From Deltaproteobacteria bacterium (GTDB lineage: Bacteria; Myxococcota_A; UBA796; CAJQPC01): a stretch of 24,146 bases of DNA. The position numbers were made by a program, and so were the translations under genes. Location: contig JADKFE010000093.1 in NCBI GenBank assembly GCA_016717595.1, positions 1-24,146 of the forward strand, written 5' to 3'. Each line of letters begins with the position of its first letter. The first letter of the stretch is position 1. The notes below the pieces were generated by a model. It searched no databases. It had not been told where the DNA came from and saw nothing but the letters and a program-made list of their open reading frames with translations. Positions 16,923-24,146 of the stretch are shown here, in pieces.

Positions 16923-17651
16923 TTAGGCCGAGAGGCCGCCGTCTACGGCGAAGACCTGCCCGGTGATGTAGCTCGCGCCGGGGCCCGCCAAGAAGCGCAC
17001 CAGGGGCGCGACGTCCTCAACACGACCGAGACGCTGCATCGGGATGAGCTCTTTGGCGCCCTCGATGACCTTGTCGGGCAACACCCGGGTCATGTCGGTG
17101 TCGATGAAGCCCGGCGCGACGGCGTTCACCCGCACGCCCCGTTTGGCCAGCTCTTTGGCCAAGGACCGGGTGAGGCCGATCACCCCGGCCTTCGCTGAAG
17201 AGTAGTTGGTCTGCCCCGAGTTGCCGCGGAGGCCCGAGGTGGAGCTGAGGTTGATGATGCTCCCTGAGCGCTTTCGCATCATCGTCATGTACGCGGCGCG
17301 ACAGGTGCGGAAGCTCGACGTGAGGCTTGAGTCGAGCACGTCGAGCCACTCCTCGTCGGTCATCCGCGCCATGAGGCCGTCCCGGGTGATCCCGGCGTTG
17401 TTCACGAGGATGTCTACGCCGCCCAGCGCATCGGCCACGGCGAACAGGCGGTCCACGTCCTCTTGAACCCGCACGTCGGCCTGAACGGCCTGACCGCGGC
17501 CGATCTCGGCGACGACGGCCTCGGCGGCCTCAGCGCTGCGCAGGTAGTTCACCACGACCGTCGCGCCGGCGCGCCCGAGCTCAAGCGCGATGGCCCGGCC
17601 CAGCCCGCGGCTGCCGCCGGTCACGACCGCGACCTTTCCTACTAGCTCCAT
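16923..17651 (-). CDS. fabG: 3-oxoacyl-ACP reductase-like short-chain dehydrogenase
   Basis: This 242-aa protein has the full SDR fold: VVTGGSRGLGRAIALEL cofactor loop, NNAG at 84-87, S137 in NLSSTSG, Y150 and K154 in YSSAKAG, VNAVAPGFIDTDMT and the C-terminal VFAVDGGLSA. It closely resembles FabG, which reduces 3-oxoacyl-ACP with NADPH in fatty acid synthesis. One departure stands out: the tetrad asparagine, in NLTSVF-type motifs of FabG, is S109 here (DSSLTSSF). GAGAGGAG lies eight bases before the ATG. It is 46 bases after epmA on the minus strand and probably in its operon. It could be a paralogue acting on another 3-oxoacyl or 3-hydroxyacyl-CoA substrate rather than the housekeeping FabG. 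It is convergent with the Hsp70-PilZ gene across 12 bases with no visible terminator. Confidence 0.9.
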   Translation of the reverse strand: MELVGKVAVVTGGSRGLGRAIALELGRAGATVVVNYLRSAEAAEAVVAEIGRGQAVQADVRVQEDVDRLFAVADALGGVDILVNNAGITRDGLMARMTDEEWLDVLDSSLTSSFRTCRAAYMTMMRKRSGSIINLSSTSGLRGNSGQTNYSSAKAGVIGLTRSLAKELAKRGVRVNAVAPGFIDTDMTRVLPDKVIEGAKELIPMQRLGRVEDVAPLVRFLAGPGASYITGQVFAVDGGLSA

Positions 17652-17696
17652 GATCAGGGCTCCTCTCTTTGTCAGGGGTGGGTCGCTGAGACCGGC

Positions 17697-18542
17697 TCAG
17701 CCCAAGACACGCACGTCACGAATGTCCGCGGCGCCCACGAGGCGCATGATGAGCCGATCGACCCCCAAGGCGATGCCTCCCGCGCGCGGATGCTGGCCGA
17801 TGGCGTGTACGAGGCGCTCATCGACGGGGTAGGGCGCACGACCGGCGAGGACACGCGCGGCGTTGTTGTGCGCGAAGCGGGCGCGGAGCTCGTCCGGCGA
17901 GAGCAGCTCGGTGAAGGCGTTCGCCAGCTCAAGCCCACCCCAGTACAGCTCAAACCGCTCGGCGTAAGGGCCCCGCACGGACGCGAAGGCGCAACGATCC
18001 GCCGGATAATCCAGGATGAAGGTTGGGTTGTGGAGCTTGGACTCGACGTCGTTCACCCACAGGCGATCGGCCTCGATGGGGTCGTCTGGGGCCGCGGTGC
18101 CCGCGTGCCGCTGAAACGCCTCGGCGTAGCTCAGGCGCTCAAAGGGCGGCAGCGTCTGCCCCAGCGCGGCGGCGGCGGCACAAACCAGGGCCTCACAGTC
18201 CTCCAGGATGCCCTCAAAGCCGACGCCGATCCGATACCACTCCAACATCGTGAACTCGACGTTGTGGTTCGGGCCCCACTCCTCTCCACGAAAGCAGGGG
18301 GTGATGGCGAAGATTCGGCCAAGGCCCGAGGCCAACACACGCTTGAGCGCGAACTCAGGGGAGGTGTGTAAGAAGGCGCCCCCGGCCTCAAGCGCCTCTA
18401 AGTGCTCCTCCAGCGCGGGGGAGCGCACGAGCGCGGGCGCCTCGATCTCGACGAAGCCGTGATCCCAAAACCAGCGCCGCGCCGCGCGCAGAGCGTCGGC
18501 GCGGGCGCGTAGGATCTCCGGGGCTGGGACGTCGAGGCCCAA
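17697..18542 (-). CDS. epmA: EF-P beta-lysine ligase EpmA (PoxA/GenX)
   Basis: EpmA activates (R)-beta-lysine and attaches it to the conserved lysine of EF-P. It is a class II lysyl-tRNA synthetase core without the anticodon-binding domain, and at about 281 aa this protein has that size. Motif 2 is seen in ITPCFRGEEWGPNHNVEFTM, followed by LEWYRIG; the amino-acid pocket in YWGGLELANAFTEL; and motif 3 in GIALGVDRLIMRLVG. The frame extends upstream into efp, but I choose TTG 18542, four bases after the efp stop, because it gives the normal short N-terminus before LRAARRWFWDHGFVE. The Shine-Dalgarno is weak, consistent with translational coupling to efp. Confidence 0.92.
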   Translation of the reverse strand: MGLDVPAPEILRARADALRAARRWFWDHGFVEIEAPALVRSPALEEHLEALEAGGAFLHTSPEFALKRVLASGLGRIFAITPCFRGEEWGPNHNVEFTMLEWYRIGVGFEGILEDCEALVCAAAAALGQTLPPFERLSYAEAFQRHAGTAAPDDPIEADRLWVNDVESKLHNPTFILDYPADRCAFASVRGPYAERFELYWGGLELANAFTELLSPDELRARFAHNNAARVLAGRAPYPVDERLVHAIGQHPRAGGIALGVDRLIMRLVGAADIRDVRVLG

Positions 18543-18546
18543 AGCC

Positions 18547-19122
18547 CTACTTGGTGTTGACGCGGCTGACGTACTCGCGGGTGCGGGTGTCGACGCGGAT
18601 GACCTCGTCGGTCTCAACAAACAGCGGCACCTGAATCGTGGCGCCCGTGGACAGCGTCGCGTTCTTGGTGGCGTTCGTGGCCGTGTTGCCCTTGGCGCCG
18701 GGCTCGGCGTAGGTGACCTTGGCCTCGATGAAGTTGGGCAAGGTCACGGCGACGGGCCGCGAGTTGAACATCGTGATGCTCACGATGATGTCGTCGGTGA
18801 GGAAGTCCTCTGAGCCGTCCATCATCAGTTTGCTCACCGGCACCTCGTCGAAGGTCTCGGTGTTCTGGAAGTAGAAGGTCTCCCCGTCATTCCAGGTGTA
18901 CTGCATCTCGACGTCTTCACAGTCGGCGGCCTCTAGGGTGTCGCCGGTGCGGTACGTGCGCTCGATCACGTTGCCCGAGAGCAGGTTCTTGAGCTTCGTG
19001 CGCGTGAACGCGGTGCCCTTGCCGGGCTTCACGAACTGAAAGTAGATCATCGAGAAGGGCTGACCGTCGACCAACACCTTAAGACCGTTTCTGAACTCCG
19101 AGGTCTCGTACACGTTCGCCAT
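18547..19122 (-). CDS. efp: Translation elongation factor P
   Basis: EF-P enters the ribosomal E site and relieves stalling at consecutive prolines. The 191-aa length is typical. Domain 1 carries FQFVKPGKGTAFTRTKLKNL with the modifiable K35 at the PGKG tip, as in enterobacterial and gamma-type EF-P that take beta-lysine. Domains 2 and 3 are complete (ERTYRTGDTLEAADCEDVEM, MQYTWNDGETFYFQNTETFD, SVPV-type C-terminal strand VPLFVETDEVIRVDTRTREY). The ATG is fixed by homology (MANVYETSEFRNGLKV); GGGAG lies about ten bases upstream, inside epmB. The neighbours epmA and epmB supply the modification. Confidence 0.96.
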   Translation of the reverse strand: MANVYETSEFRNGLKVLVDGQPFSMIYFQFVKPGKGTAFTRTKLKNLLSGNVIERTYRTGDTLEAADCEDVEMQYTWNDGETFYFQNTETFDEVPVSKLMMDGSEDFLTDDIIVSITMFNSRPVAVTLPNFIEAKVTYAEPGAKGNTATNATKNATLSTGATIQVPLFVETDEVIRVDTRTREYVSRVNTK

Positions 19123-19123
19123 G
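19120..19123. promoter_or_regulatory. CATG shared by the divergent efp and epmB start codons
   Basis: The efp start codon occupies 19122-19120 on the minus strand and the best epmB start occupies 19121-19123 on the plus strand, within a CCATGG hexamer. No intergenic space exists, so each promoter must lie inside the other coding region. On the minus strand GATAAG (19169-19164) is a weak -10 candidate for efp. On the plus strand no Shine-Dalgarno precedes 19121; GTG 19205 is the alternative epmB start. Confidence 0.6.
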
Positions 19124-20182
19124 GCAGAGAAGCTCCCACTAGAGGTTTTTGAAGAGGTCGCCCCTTATCATGGGGGTCGGGATCGCGCCCGCGGCGCGCG
19201 GGTTGTGGGGCGTCCTGAGGCGCTTAGGCGGATCAAGCGCCTCTCTGACGCGGCGTGGCGCGCGGCCGACCGCCTCTTCCCCGTGCGCGTGCCCCGGGCC
19301 TGGTTTGACCAGATCAACCCCGACGATCCCGACGATCCCCTCGCGCTCCAGGCGCTGCCCGACCCCCGGGAGCTGCTCACGGGCATGGATGATCTGGGAG
19401 ATCCCGTCGGTGAGCAGGCCCTCCAGCCCTTGCCTTGGCTCGTGCAGAAGCACCCCGACCGTGTGCTCTTGCTGCTCACCCGGCGCTGCCACCTGTACTG
19501 CCGCTATTGTTTTCGGCGCACGGCGCCGCACCACGCTGGGCCTGAAGATCCCGATGATGAGGCCCTCGACGCGGCGATCGCGTACTGCGTCAGGACGAGG
19601 CCACGAGAGGTGATCCTCTCTGGCGGAGATCCCCTCGCTGTGACCGACACGCGGCTGTTTCGGGTGATCGACGCCTTACGCCCCGCGGTGCCGGTGCTCC
19701 GAGTCCACACCCGGGCGCCGATCACCGCGCCGGAGCGGGTCACCGAGGCCCTCGTCGCCGGGCTGCGCGCCCGGGCGCCGGTGTGGGTGTTTGTTCACTG
19801 CAACCACCCCCGCGAGCTGAGCCCCGAGGTTCGCGCCGCCTTGGCGCGCCTCGTCGACGCCGGGGTGCCCGTGCTCAACCAGGCGGTGCTCTTGCGGGGG
19901 GTCAACGACGACGTAGACACCCTCGTGGCCTTGTGTGAGGCGCTGGTCGCCCTGCGGGTGTACCCCTACTACCTGCACCACACCGACCGCGTGGCAGGAA
20001 ACGCGCACCTTCGGGTGGATCCCGCCGCTGGCCTCGCCTTACACAAGGCCCTGTCCAGGCGTGTCTCTGGGCTCGCCTTGCCGAGCTATGTCGTGGATCC
20101 GCCGGACGGATCTGGCAAGATACAGGTCGAGCGCGCCGTGGCCGAGGGCAAGATCGCCCGCGATGAACCCGGCGGCGCCTAG
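19121..20182 (+). CDS. epmB: EF-P beta-lysylation protein EpmB (lysine 2,3-aminomutase)
   Basis: EpmB is a radical SAM, PLP-dependent enzyme that turns (S)-lysine into (R)-beta-lysine for EpmA. The protein is 353 aa from ATG 19121. The N-terminal helical part includes RLFPVRVPRAWFDQI and DPDDPLALQALPD; the radical SAM cluster motif is C123, C127, C130 in RRCHLYCRYCFRR. Downstream are EVILSGGDPL, RVHTRAPI, HCNHPRELSPEV, LNQAVLLRGVND and YYLHHTDRVAGNAH. K333 in PPDGSGKIQV is the likely PLP lysine. The gene also has the length of EpmB rather than the longer, clostridial lysine 2,3-aminomutase. Its neighbours efp and epmA make the assignment strong. The start is less certain: ATG 19121 has no Shine-Dalgarno, and GTG 19205 is possible. 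Confidence 0.93.
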   Translation: MAEKLPLEVFEEVAPYHGGRDRARGARVVGRPEALRRIKRLSDAAWRAADRLFPVRVPRAWFDQINPDDPDDPLALQALPDPRELLTGMDDLGDPVGEQALQPLPWLVQKHPDRVLLLLTRRCHLYCRYCFRRTAPHHAGPEDPDDEALDAAIAYCVRTRPREVILSGGDPLAVTDTRLFRVIDALRPAVPVLRVHTRAPITAPERVTEALVAGLRARAPVWVFVHCNHPRELSPEVRAALARLVDAGVPVLNQAVLLRGVNDDVDTLVALCEALVALRVYPYYLHHTDRVAGNAHLRVDPAAGLALHKALSRRVSGLALPSYVVDPPDGSGKIQVERAVAEGKIARDEPGGA

Positions 20183-20189
20183 GACCACG

Positions 20190-22016
20190 ATGGCCGTTCG
20201 TCAGACCACCCTCGATCTCAAGCGTGTCTCCGACTTTGTGCAGGCTTGGCAAGGCGGCCTGTCTCAGCAGGCGGTGGTCATCCCGGCGGGTCACGAAGAC
20301 ATCGACCTCGCCCCCGAGTTTAAGCTCGACCTCATCCTGCCCGCCTTGGGCCGCGTCGGGCCGCTCACCTGCCAGATCATCCAGCGGATGCCTGACGGAT
20401 CCGTGGCCGCGCGCATCGCGGAGCTGCCGAGCAAGGCGGCGCGCGGCATGGAGAAGGTGCTGGAGCTGATCGCCGAGGTCAAAGAGCACCTCCTGGCCAC
20501 GGGTGAGCTCGTGGAGCCGGGCGCGCTGGTGGCGGCCCCAGAGGCCCTGGCGGAGGAGCCTCCAGAGCTTCCTGAGCTTCCTGAGCTGCCAGAGCTCGAC
20601 GAGATCCCGGCGGGGGAGGGGAGCCCCGTCACCGAGCTTGAGCCCGACCAGGCGCCGCCGGAGCTCCCCGAGGACCTCCTTGACGACGAGCCCGCCGCCG
20701 AGGAGCCCGCCGCTGGGGAGCCCGCCGCTGAAGAGCCCGAGGCCCCCGAGCACGACGACCCCGCCGGGGTGGTGCGTGGCCCACGGGGTGTGCCGATGCC
20801 GCAGCTCGGCGGCCTCAGCCCGACGCTTCAAGGGGTGATGGGCGACACCAGCGTGCGGGAGGCGCTCTACAGCCTCTCGTTGTCTCGGGCCCAAGGCGCC
20901 TTCGTGGTCACGTCCCTCACCGAGCAGCGGCGGGTGATGTACCTGCGCGACGGCGGCCCCGTGGGCTTCACGGCGGACCCGCCGGTGGATGAAGAGCGCC
21001 TCGGCGCCTTGTTGCGCGCCTCAGCCCAGCTCCCGGCGACCCAGCTCGACGCGGCCGAGGCCCTGATGAGCCGCTACGGCCTGCGGCTCGGCGAGGCCTT
21101 GGTGCGGGCGGGCGTCGTCACCCACGAGCAGCGTGTGGGGCTCTTGCAACGGCAGGCCGAGCTGCAGCTCAAGCGCCTCCTGGGCACCCGCGACGCCGAG
21201 TGGACGTTTACGCCCCTGGAGCGCCTGCCCGAGCCGTTCTTGTTGGCGCCGATCCACACCCCCACGTTCTTGTACCGCGCGGTCCTTCAGCACGCGGCGA
21301 CCCGGCCCGCCCAGATCATCTTGGGCGGCGTGAAGCAGCGCGCCAAGCTCTTCGCCATCGTGAACCCACGCCGCTACGCGCTCATCCCCGAGGTCGCCTG
21401 GAGCCGCCCCGAACAAGAGCTCCTGGTGACCTTACGCCGCAAGCCTGAGCGCCTTGAGAACCTCGTCCGGGGCTCCACCGCGGGGGACATGCGCCTGGCG
21501 GCGACGATCTTGGCGATGGTCGAGACCGACATCTTGATCCTCAACAAGCTCCCTGGCCTCACCCAAGGCGATCCCGAGGCCCAGGCCCGGCGGGTTCACG
21601 AGAAGGCCGCCAAGGTGGGCCAGCAGAGCGCCTTTGACGTGATGGAGCTGCACTGGATCTGCACCCAGGAGGCCATTGAGGCCCGCTTCAAGTCGCTCTT
21701 GGAGGAGTTTGACCCCGGCGCCTTGCCCGACGAGCCGACGATTCGCGCCGAGAACGAGCTCGTCGTGAACGCCGTGAAGGCCGCCTACGCCGCGATCAAA
21801 GACGCCGCCGCGCGCCAAGCGCTCCGCGCGCAGCTCTTCGACGCCGAGCTAATTCAAGGCACCCGCGCCTTGCTCTTGAGCCGGGGCAAAGAGGCCGTGG
21901 CCGCCAACGACAAGCTCATGGCGGTCGAGCACCTCGCGCGCCTCGTCGACCTAGCCCCTGAGGATCCCGAGGCCCTCGACGCCCTAAAGGCCGCGACGGC
22001 GCTCAAGCTCAAGTAG
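20190..22016 (+). CDS. PilZ-like/DUF4388 protein with degenerate J-like domain
   Basis: I read a 608-aa protein from ATG 20190, seven bases after the epmB stop, with AGGA at 20181-20184. Residues about 12-80 resemble a PilZ domain (FVQAWQGGLSQQAVVIPAG, then FKLDLILPALGRVGPLTCQI). Residues about 120-195 are an acidic Glu/Pro/Ala linker. Residues about 207-365 match DUF4388 (PATAN), a domain of gliding-motility and signalling proteins: LQGVMGDTSVREALYSLSLS, GAFVVTSLTEQRRVMYLRDG, ERLGALLRASAQLP, GEALVRAGVVTHEQ and AEWTFTPLERLP. Residues about 480-550 look like a J domain (AFDVMELHWICTQEAIEARF, KSLLEEFDPG, VKAAYAAIKDAAARQALRAQ) but the HPD triad is replaced by DPG. A short TPR-like end follows. 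The role is unknown; a scaffolding link to motility or signalling is inferred. Confidence 0.8.
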   Translation: MAVRQTTLDLKRVSDFVQAWQGGLSQQAVVIPAGHEDIDLAPEFKLDLILPALGRVGPLTCQIIQRMPDGSVAARIAELPSKAARGMEKVLELIAEVKEHLLATGELVEPGALVAAPEALAEEPPELPELPELPELDEIPAGEGSPVTELEPDQAPPELPEDLLDDEPAAEEPAAGEPAAEEPEAPEHDDPAGVVRGPRGVPMPQLGGLSPTLQGVMGDTSVREALYSLSLSRAQGAFVVTSLTEQRRVMYLRDGGPVGFTADPPVDEERLGALLRASAQLPATQLDAAEALMSRYGLRLGEALVRAGVVTHEQRVGLLQRQAELQLKRLLGTRDAEWTFTPLERLPEPFLLAPIHTPTFLYRAVLQHAATRPAQIILGGVKQRAKLFAIVNPRRYALIPEVAWSRPEQELLVTLRRKPERLENLVRGSTAGDMRLAATILAMVETDILILNKLPGLTQGDPEAQARRVHEKAAKVGQQSAFDVMELHWICTQEAIEARFKSLLEEFDPGALPDEPTIRAENELVVNAVKAAYAAIKDAAARQALRAQLFDAELIQGTRALLLSRGKEAVAANDKLMAVEHLARLVDLAPEDPEALDALKAATALKLK

Positions 22017-22071
22017 ACCGGCTGGTGGTTAGGAGGGCTGGCCAACACCGCTCACTCTGAACGAGGTGCTC

Positions 22072-22764
22072 TTGAGCTTCACGCCCGCCCACGTCGTCAC
22101 GCGCCAGCCCGAGGCCGAGGGCCTCATCCAGCTCAGCCTTCGCCCCTCGGACGCCGCCACCCTCGCGGGCTACACCCGCCCCGGGCAGTTTGTGCAGGTC
22201 AAGGTCGGCGAGGGCCGCCAATCGTACTTCGCCATCGCCAACAGCCCCGCCCAGGCCCAAGACGCCGGCGCCATCGAGCTGCTCGTTCAAGATCAGAGCG
22301 GCGTCGGCGCCACCTTGGCCGCGCTTCACCCGGGTGACGAGGTCGAGGTGTCGTCGGTCATCGGCGGCGGCTTCGCCTTGGAGCGCGCCGAGGGGCGCCC
22401 CCTGCTGCTGTTCGCGACGGGCAGCGGCATCTCGCCGGTTCGGGCGGTGATTGAGCACCTGCCCCCCAACGCCGGGCCGGTCGCCTTGTACTTCGGCGCC
22501 CGCAGCGAGGCCCGCCTGCCGTGGCGCGCCACCTTGGCCGCCTGGGCGGCGCGTGGGGTGCAGGTTCACCTGAGCCTCTCTCAGCCGGAGCCGGGCTGGT
22601 CGGGCCACGTCGGCTATGTGCAGACCCTCTGGGCCGAACAAGGCCACCCCTTCGCCCCCGACGCGGCCGCGGTGCTCTGCGGCGTCAAGGGCATGGTGAC
22701 CGACATGAGCGCCGCGCTCCTCGCCCAGGGTGTGCCCCAAGAGCGCCTGCTGCTCAACTTCTGA
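22072..22764 (+). CDS. Ferredoxin-NADP reductase-like FAD/NAD(P) oxidoreductase
   Basis: This about 230-aa protein has the two-domain ferredoxin reductase fold. The FAD-binding half holds YTRPGQFVQVKVGEGRQSYF with AIANSPAQ, where the usual RxYS is changed to SYFAIANS, and a second loop near IELLVQDQSGVGATLAAL. The nucleotide-binding half begins LLLFATGSGISPVRAVIEHL and ends AAVLCGVKGMVTDMSAAL, with the CGxxxM-like motif. No iron-sulfur domain is attached. I favour TTG 22072 because GAGG at 22063-22066 precedes it; GTG 22066 is also possible and adds two residues. It follows the DUF4388 gene by 55 bases and ends before a terminator. The electron partner is not identifiable. Confidence 0.85.
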   Translation: MSFTPAHVVTRQPEAEGLIQLSLRPSDAATLAGYTRPGQFVQVKVGEGRQSYFAIANSPAQAQDAGAIELLVQDQSGVGATLAALHPGDEVEVSSVIGGGFALERAEGRPLLLFATGSGISPVRAVIEHLPPNAGPVALYFGARSEARLPWRATLAAWAARGVQVHLSLSQPEPGWSGHVGYVQTLWAEQGHPFAPDAAAVLCGVKGMVTDMSAALLAQGVPQERLLLNF

Positions 22765-22798
22765 GCCGCCCACCAAAAACACAGCCTCCAAACGAAGC

Positions 22799-22831
22799 GA
22801 GGGCCCCCCGAAGGGAGCCCTCAACTTTTTT
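22799..22831 (+). terminator. Intrinsic terminator after the flavoprotein gene
   Basis: GAGGGC (22799-22804) pairs with GCCCTC (22817-22822), extended inside by CCC/GGG after one mismatch, with a CGAA loop. AAC and six Ts (22826-22831) follow on the + strand. It lies 35 bases after the flavoprotein stop, between convergent genes. Confidence 0.9.
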
Positions 22832-22848
22832 GGAGCGTCGAAGACCGC

Positions 22849-24146
22849 TCAGTGGTGCGCGACCAGATCCGCGCCGTGGACGTGAACGTCGTCGGGGTGC
22901 GGGTGCATGTACGGGTCGGTCACGGCCAAGGCGGGCACCGCGGACAAGTAGCGGCTCACCCAGAAGAGGAAGAGGCCGAAGAAGCCCGCGGTGATGCCCA
23001 GCTCAACGGGGCCGAGGGGGAGGCTCTCCTCCATCCAGAAGCTCGGCACCGCGACCAAGAAGCGCTCCAGCCAGATGCCCGTCGCCAGGATCGAGAGCAC
23101 GATGAGGAACCCACCCTTCATCTTCTTGATGCCGCGAGACAGCAAGGTGATGAACGGGATGAGGAAACACATCGCGCCGACGACGCGGGACAGGTACGTC
23201 CAGGGCTCCAGGTTGAAGCGCACCATGAGGAAGCCGATCTCTTCCGTCATGTTGCCGTACCAGATGGGGAGGATCTGGGCGTAGGTGGTGTAGCCCCAGA
23301 ACATCGTGAAGCCGAACACCAGCTTGCCGTGATCGTGGAACACCGAGGGCTTGAGGTACTTCTCGATGCCCATCCAGCCGCCGAAGGTGATGGCGAGGAT
23401 GCCGATCCAGACCATCGACGACCACATGCCGCTCATGAAGAACCAGCCGCCGAACATGTTGGCGTACCAGTGCGGCGCGAGGCTCATGATGGCGTCGAAG
23501 GCGAAGAACGAGAGCACGATGGCGTAGAGGGCGCCCAAGATGGGGGAGATGCCCTGGAGCTTCGTGTGCCGCTCATCGACCTCGGCCTGCACGTCCGTGG
23601 CGCCGGCGGTGATGTTCTGCCACCACGACGGCACGGCGGACTCACCCAGCGCCTTGGTGGCCGCGAGCAGGTCGGGGCGCAGGCTGGAGCGCAAGAACAC
23701 CAAGGTCGTCAGGGCGACGACGCTCAGGCCGAGCACCACACGACCCACCATGAACGGGCCCTGCAGCCACATGGCCTTGTGGCCCCAGATCACGTCGGGG
23801 TGGGTGTACCACTCGTACAGGTTCAGGCCGCCGGTGAGGTAAAACACCAGCCAGAACACCACGAGCACCGGGGTGAACGAGGCCATGGACTCGGCGAAGC
23901 GGCGCAGCGGGCGCGACCAGCGGGCCAAGGTCAAGGTCTGCGCCGCGAGCCAGGCCGAGGAGCCGAAGCAGATGGCGGTGAAGTAGATGAGGTTGACGAG
24001 CACCACACCACGACCACGCACGGCGAAGTCGCCCATGCCGATGGAGGCGAGGAGGCTCAGCGCGCCCACGGCCATGAGCGCCTGGGACGCCCGGGTCAGC
24101 CCTTGGGGGGCGGGCCGAGGGGCGTAGTGCGGCTTGGGATCAAAGT
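22849..24146 (-). CDS. actF: Alternative complex III subunit ActF, N-terminus outside window
   Basis: The minus-strand frame runs open to the right edge (in-frame residues FDPKPHYAPRPAPQG precede the first internal Met), so the true start lies beyond the window; at least 432 residues are visible. It is a polytopic NrfD/PsrC-like protein with about ten hydrophobic helices: SLLASIGMGDFAVRGRGVVL, VVLVNLIYFTAICFGSSAWL, LSFFAFDAIMSLAPHWYANM, WGYTTYAQILPIWYGNMTEE, and LFLFWVSRYLSAVPALAV, ending in a His-rich tail (HPHPDDVHVHG). These traits match ActF of the quinol:cytochrome c oxidoreductase alternative complex III. That complex passes electrons from quinol to cytochrome c or an oxidase in the inner membrane. 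ActC is a homologue, but ActF is favoured by the WYxNM-type helices and tail. The rest of the act operon is presumably beyond the right edge. Confidence 0.85.
   Translation of the reverse strand, partial: FDPKPHYAPRPAPQGLTRASQALMAVGALSLLASIGMGDFAVRGRGVVLVNLIYFTAICFGSSAWLAAQTLTLARWSRPLRRFAESMASFTPVLVVFWLVFYLTGGLNLYEWYTHPDVIWGHKAMWLQGPFMVGRVVLGLSVVALTTLVFLRSSLRPDLLAATKALGESAVPSWWQNITAGATDVQAEVDERHTKLQGISPILGALYAIVLSFFAFDAIMSLAPHWYANMFGGWFFMSGMWSSMVWIGILAITFGGWMGIEKYLKPSVFHDHGKLVFGFTMFWGYTTYAQILPIWYGNMTEEIGFLMVRFNLEPWTYLSRVVGAMCFLIPFITLLSRGIKKMKGGFLIVLSILATGIWLERFLVAVPSFWMEESLPLGPVELGITAGFFGLFLFWVSRYLSAVPALAVTDPYMHPHPDDVHVHGADLVAHH

Noticed and set aside
18543..18620. Upstream start for epmA at TTG 18620
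   Set aside because: It adds a Ser/Thr/Pro/Ala-rich stretch antithetic to EpmA N-termini and overlaps the end of efp; TTG 18542 gives the family start.
19935..20189. Upstream start for the DUF4388 gene at 19935
   Set aside because: The extra residues overlap epmB in another frame and are Arg/Thr/Pro-rich; ATG 20190 has a Shine-Dalgarno and sensible sequence.

Overview
The window is about 24 kb of very GC-rich, densely coded bacterial DNA, with mostly overlapping or near-abutting genes and strong C/G third-position bias. Several features point to Myxococcota or a close relative of the former Deltaproteobacteria: myxobacterial-type PilZ and DUF4388 (PATAN) domains, an Asp-Ala repeat lipoprotein with a lamin-tail domain, an alternative complex III subunit, and an Hsp70-like protein with a long acidic linker. 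This placement is an inference from gene content; there is no rRNA or other decisive marker.

Region 1 (1-8202, + strand) opens inside a frameshifted DUF2339 multi-spanning membrane protein that overlaps a DUF3999 partner by ATGA. Next comes yqeY, then a tightly coupled biotin-dependent carboxylase: biotin carboxylase, a carboxyltransferase of the glutaconyl-CoA decarboxylase alpha (GcdA) type, and a carrier protein with a degenerate lipoyl/biotinyl domain followed by an active one. The carboxylase genes overlap by 16-20 bp and have no gap from yqeY. Region 2 (8203-12500) holds a frameshifted secreted or membrane-anchored protein whose stop codon is tandemly repeated, a PduO-type cobalamin adenosyltransferase on the minus strand, an unrecognised 260-aa protein, the Asp-repeat lipoprotein, a bidirectional hairpin terminator and a minus-strand tRNA-Leu(CAA). 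The adenosyltransferase near an acyl-CoA carboxylase fits a propionyl-CoA to methylmalonyl-CoA route, but no mutase is in view.

Region 3 (12486-16910) is the most unusual. A PurF paralogue has lost the glutaminase nucleophile and the PRPP loop but keeps all four [4Fe-4S] cysteines. It is followed by a 1028-aa protein with a DnaK-like ATPase and substrate-binding beta domain, no alpha lid, an acidic Asp-Leu-Gly repeat linker and a C-terminal PilZ domain. A consensus TATAAT with an inverted repeat lies between them.

Region 4 (16923-22764) carries the EF-P beta-lysylation system: efp, epmA and a fabG-like gene on the minus strand, with epmB divergent. The efp and epmB start codons overlap within a single CATG. 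Downstream of epmB are a PilZ-like/DUF4388/degenerate J-domain protein and a ferredoxin-NADP-reductase-like flavoprotein, ended by a clear intrinsic terminator. Region 5 (22849-end, - strand) is the 3' part of actF of alternative complex III.

Two genes (DUF2339 and the 8261-9257 gene) need frame changes to read through. Either the assembly has indel errors or both are decaying. No transposase, integrase, CRISPR array or origin was seen, and no gene-free stretch exceeds 300 bases. The longest, 12264-12485, holds a terminator, the tRNA and a short palindrome.
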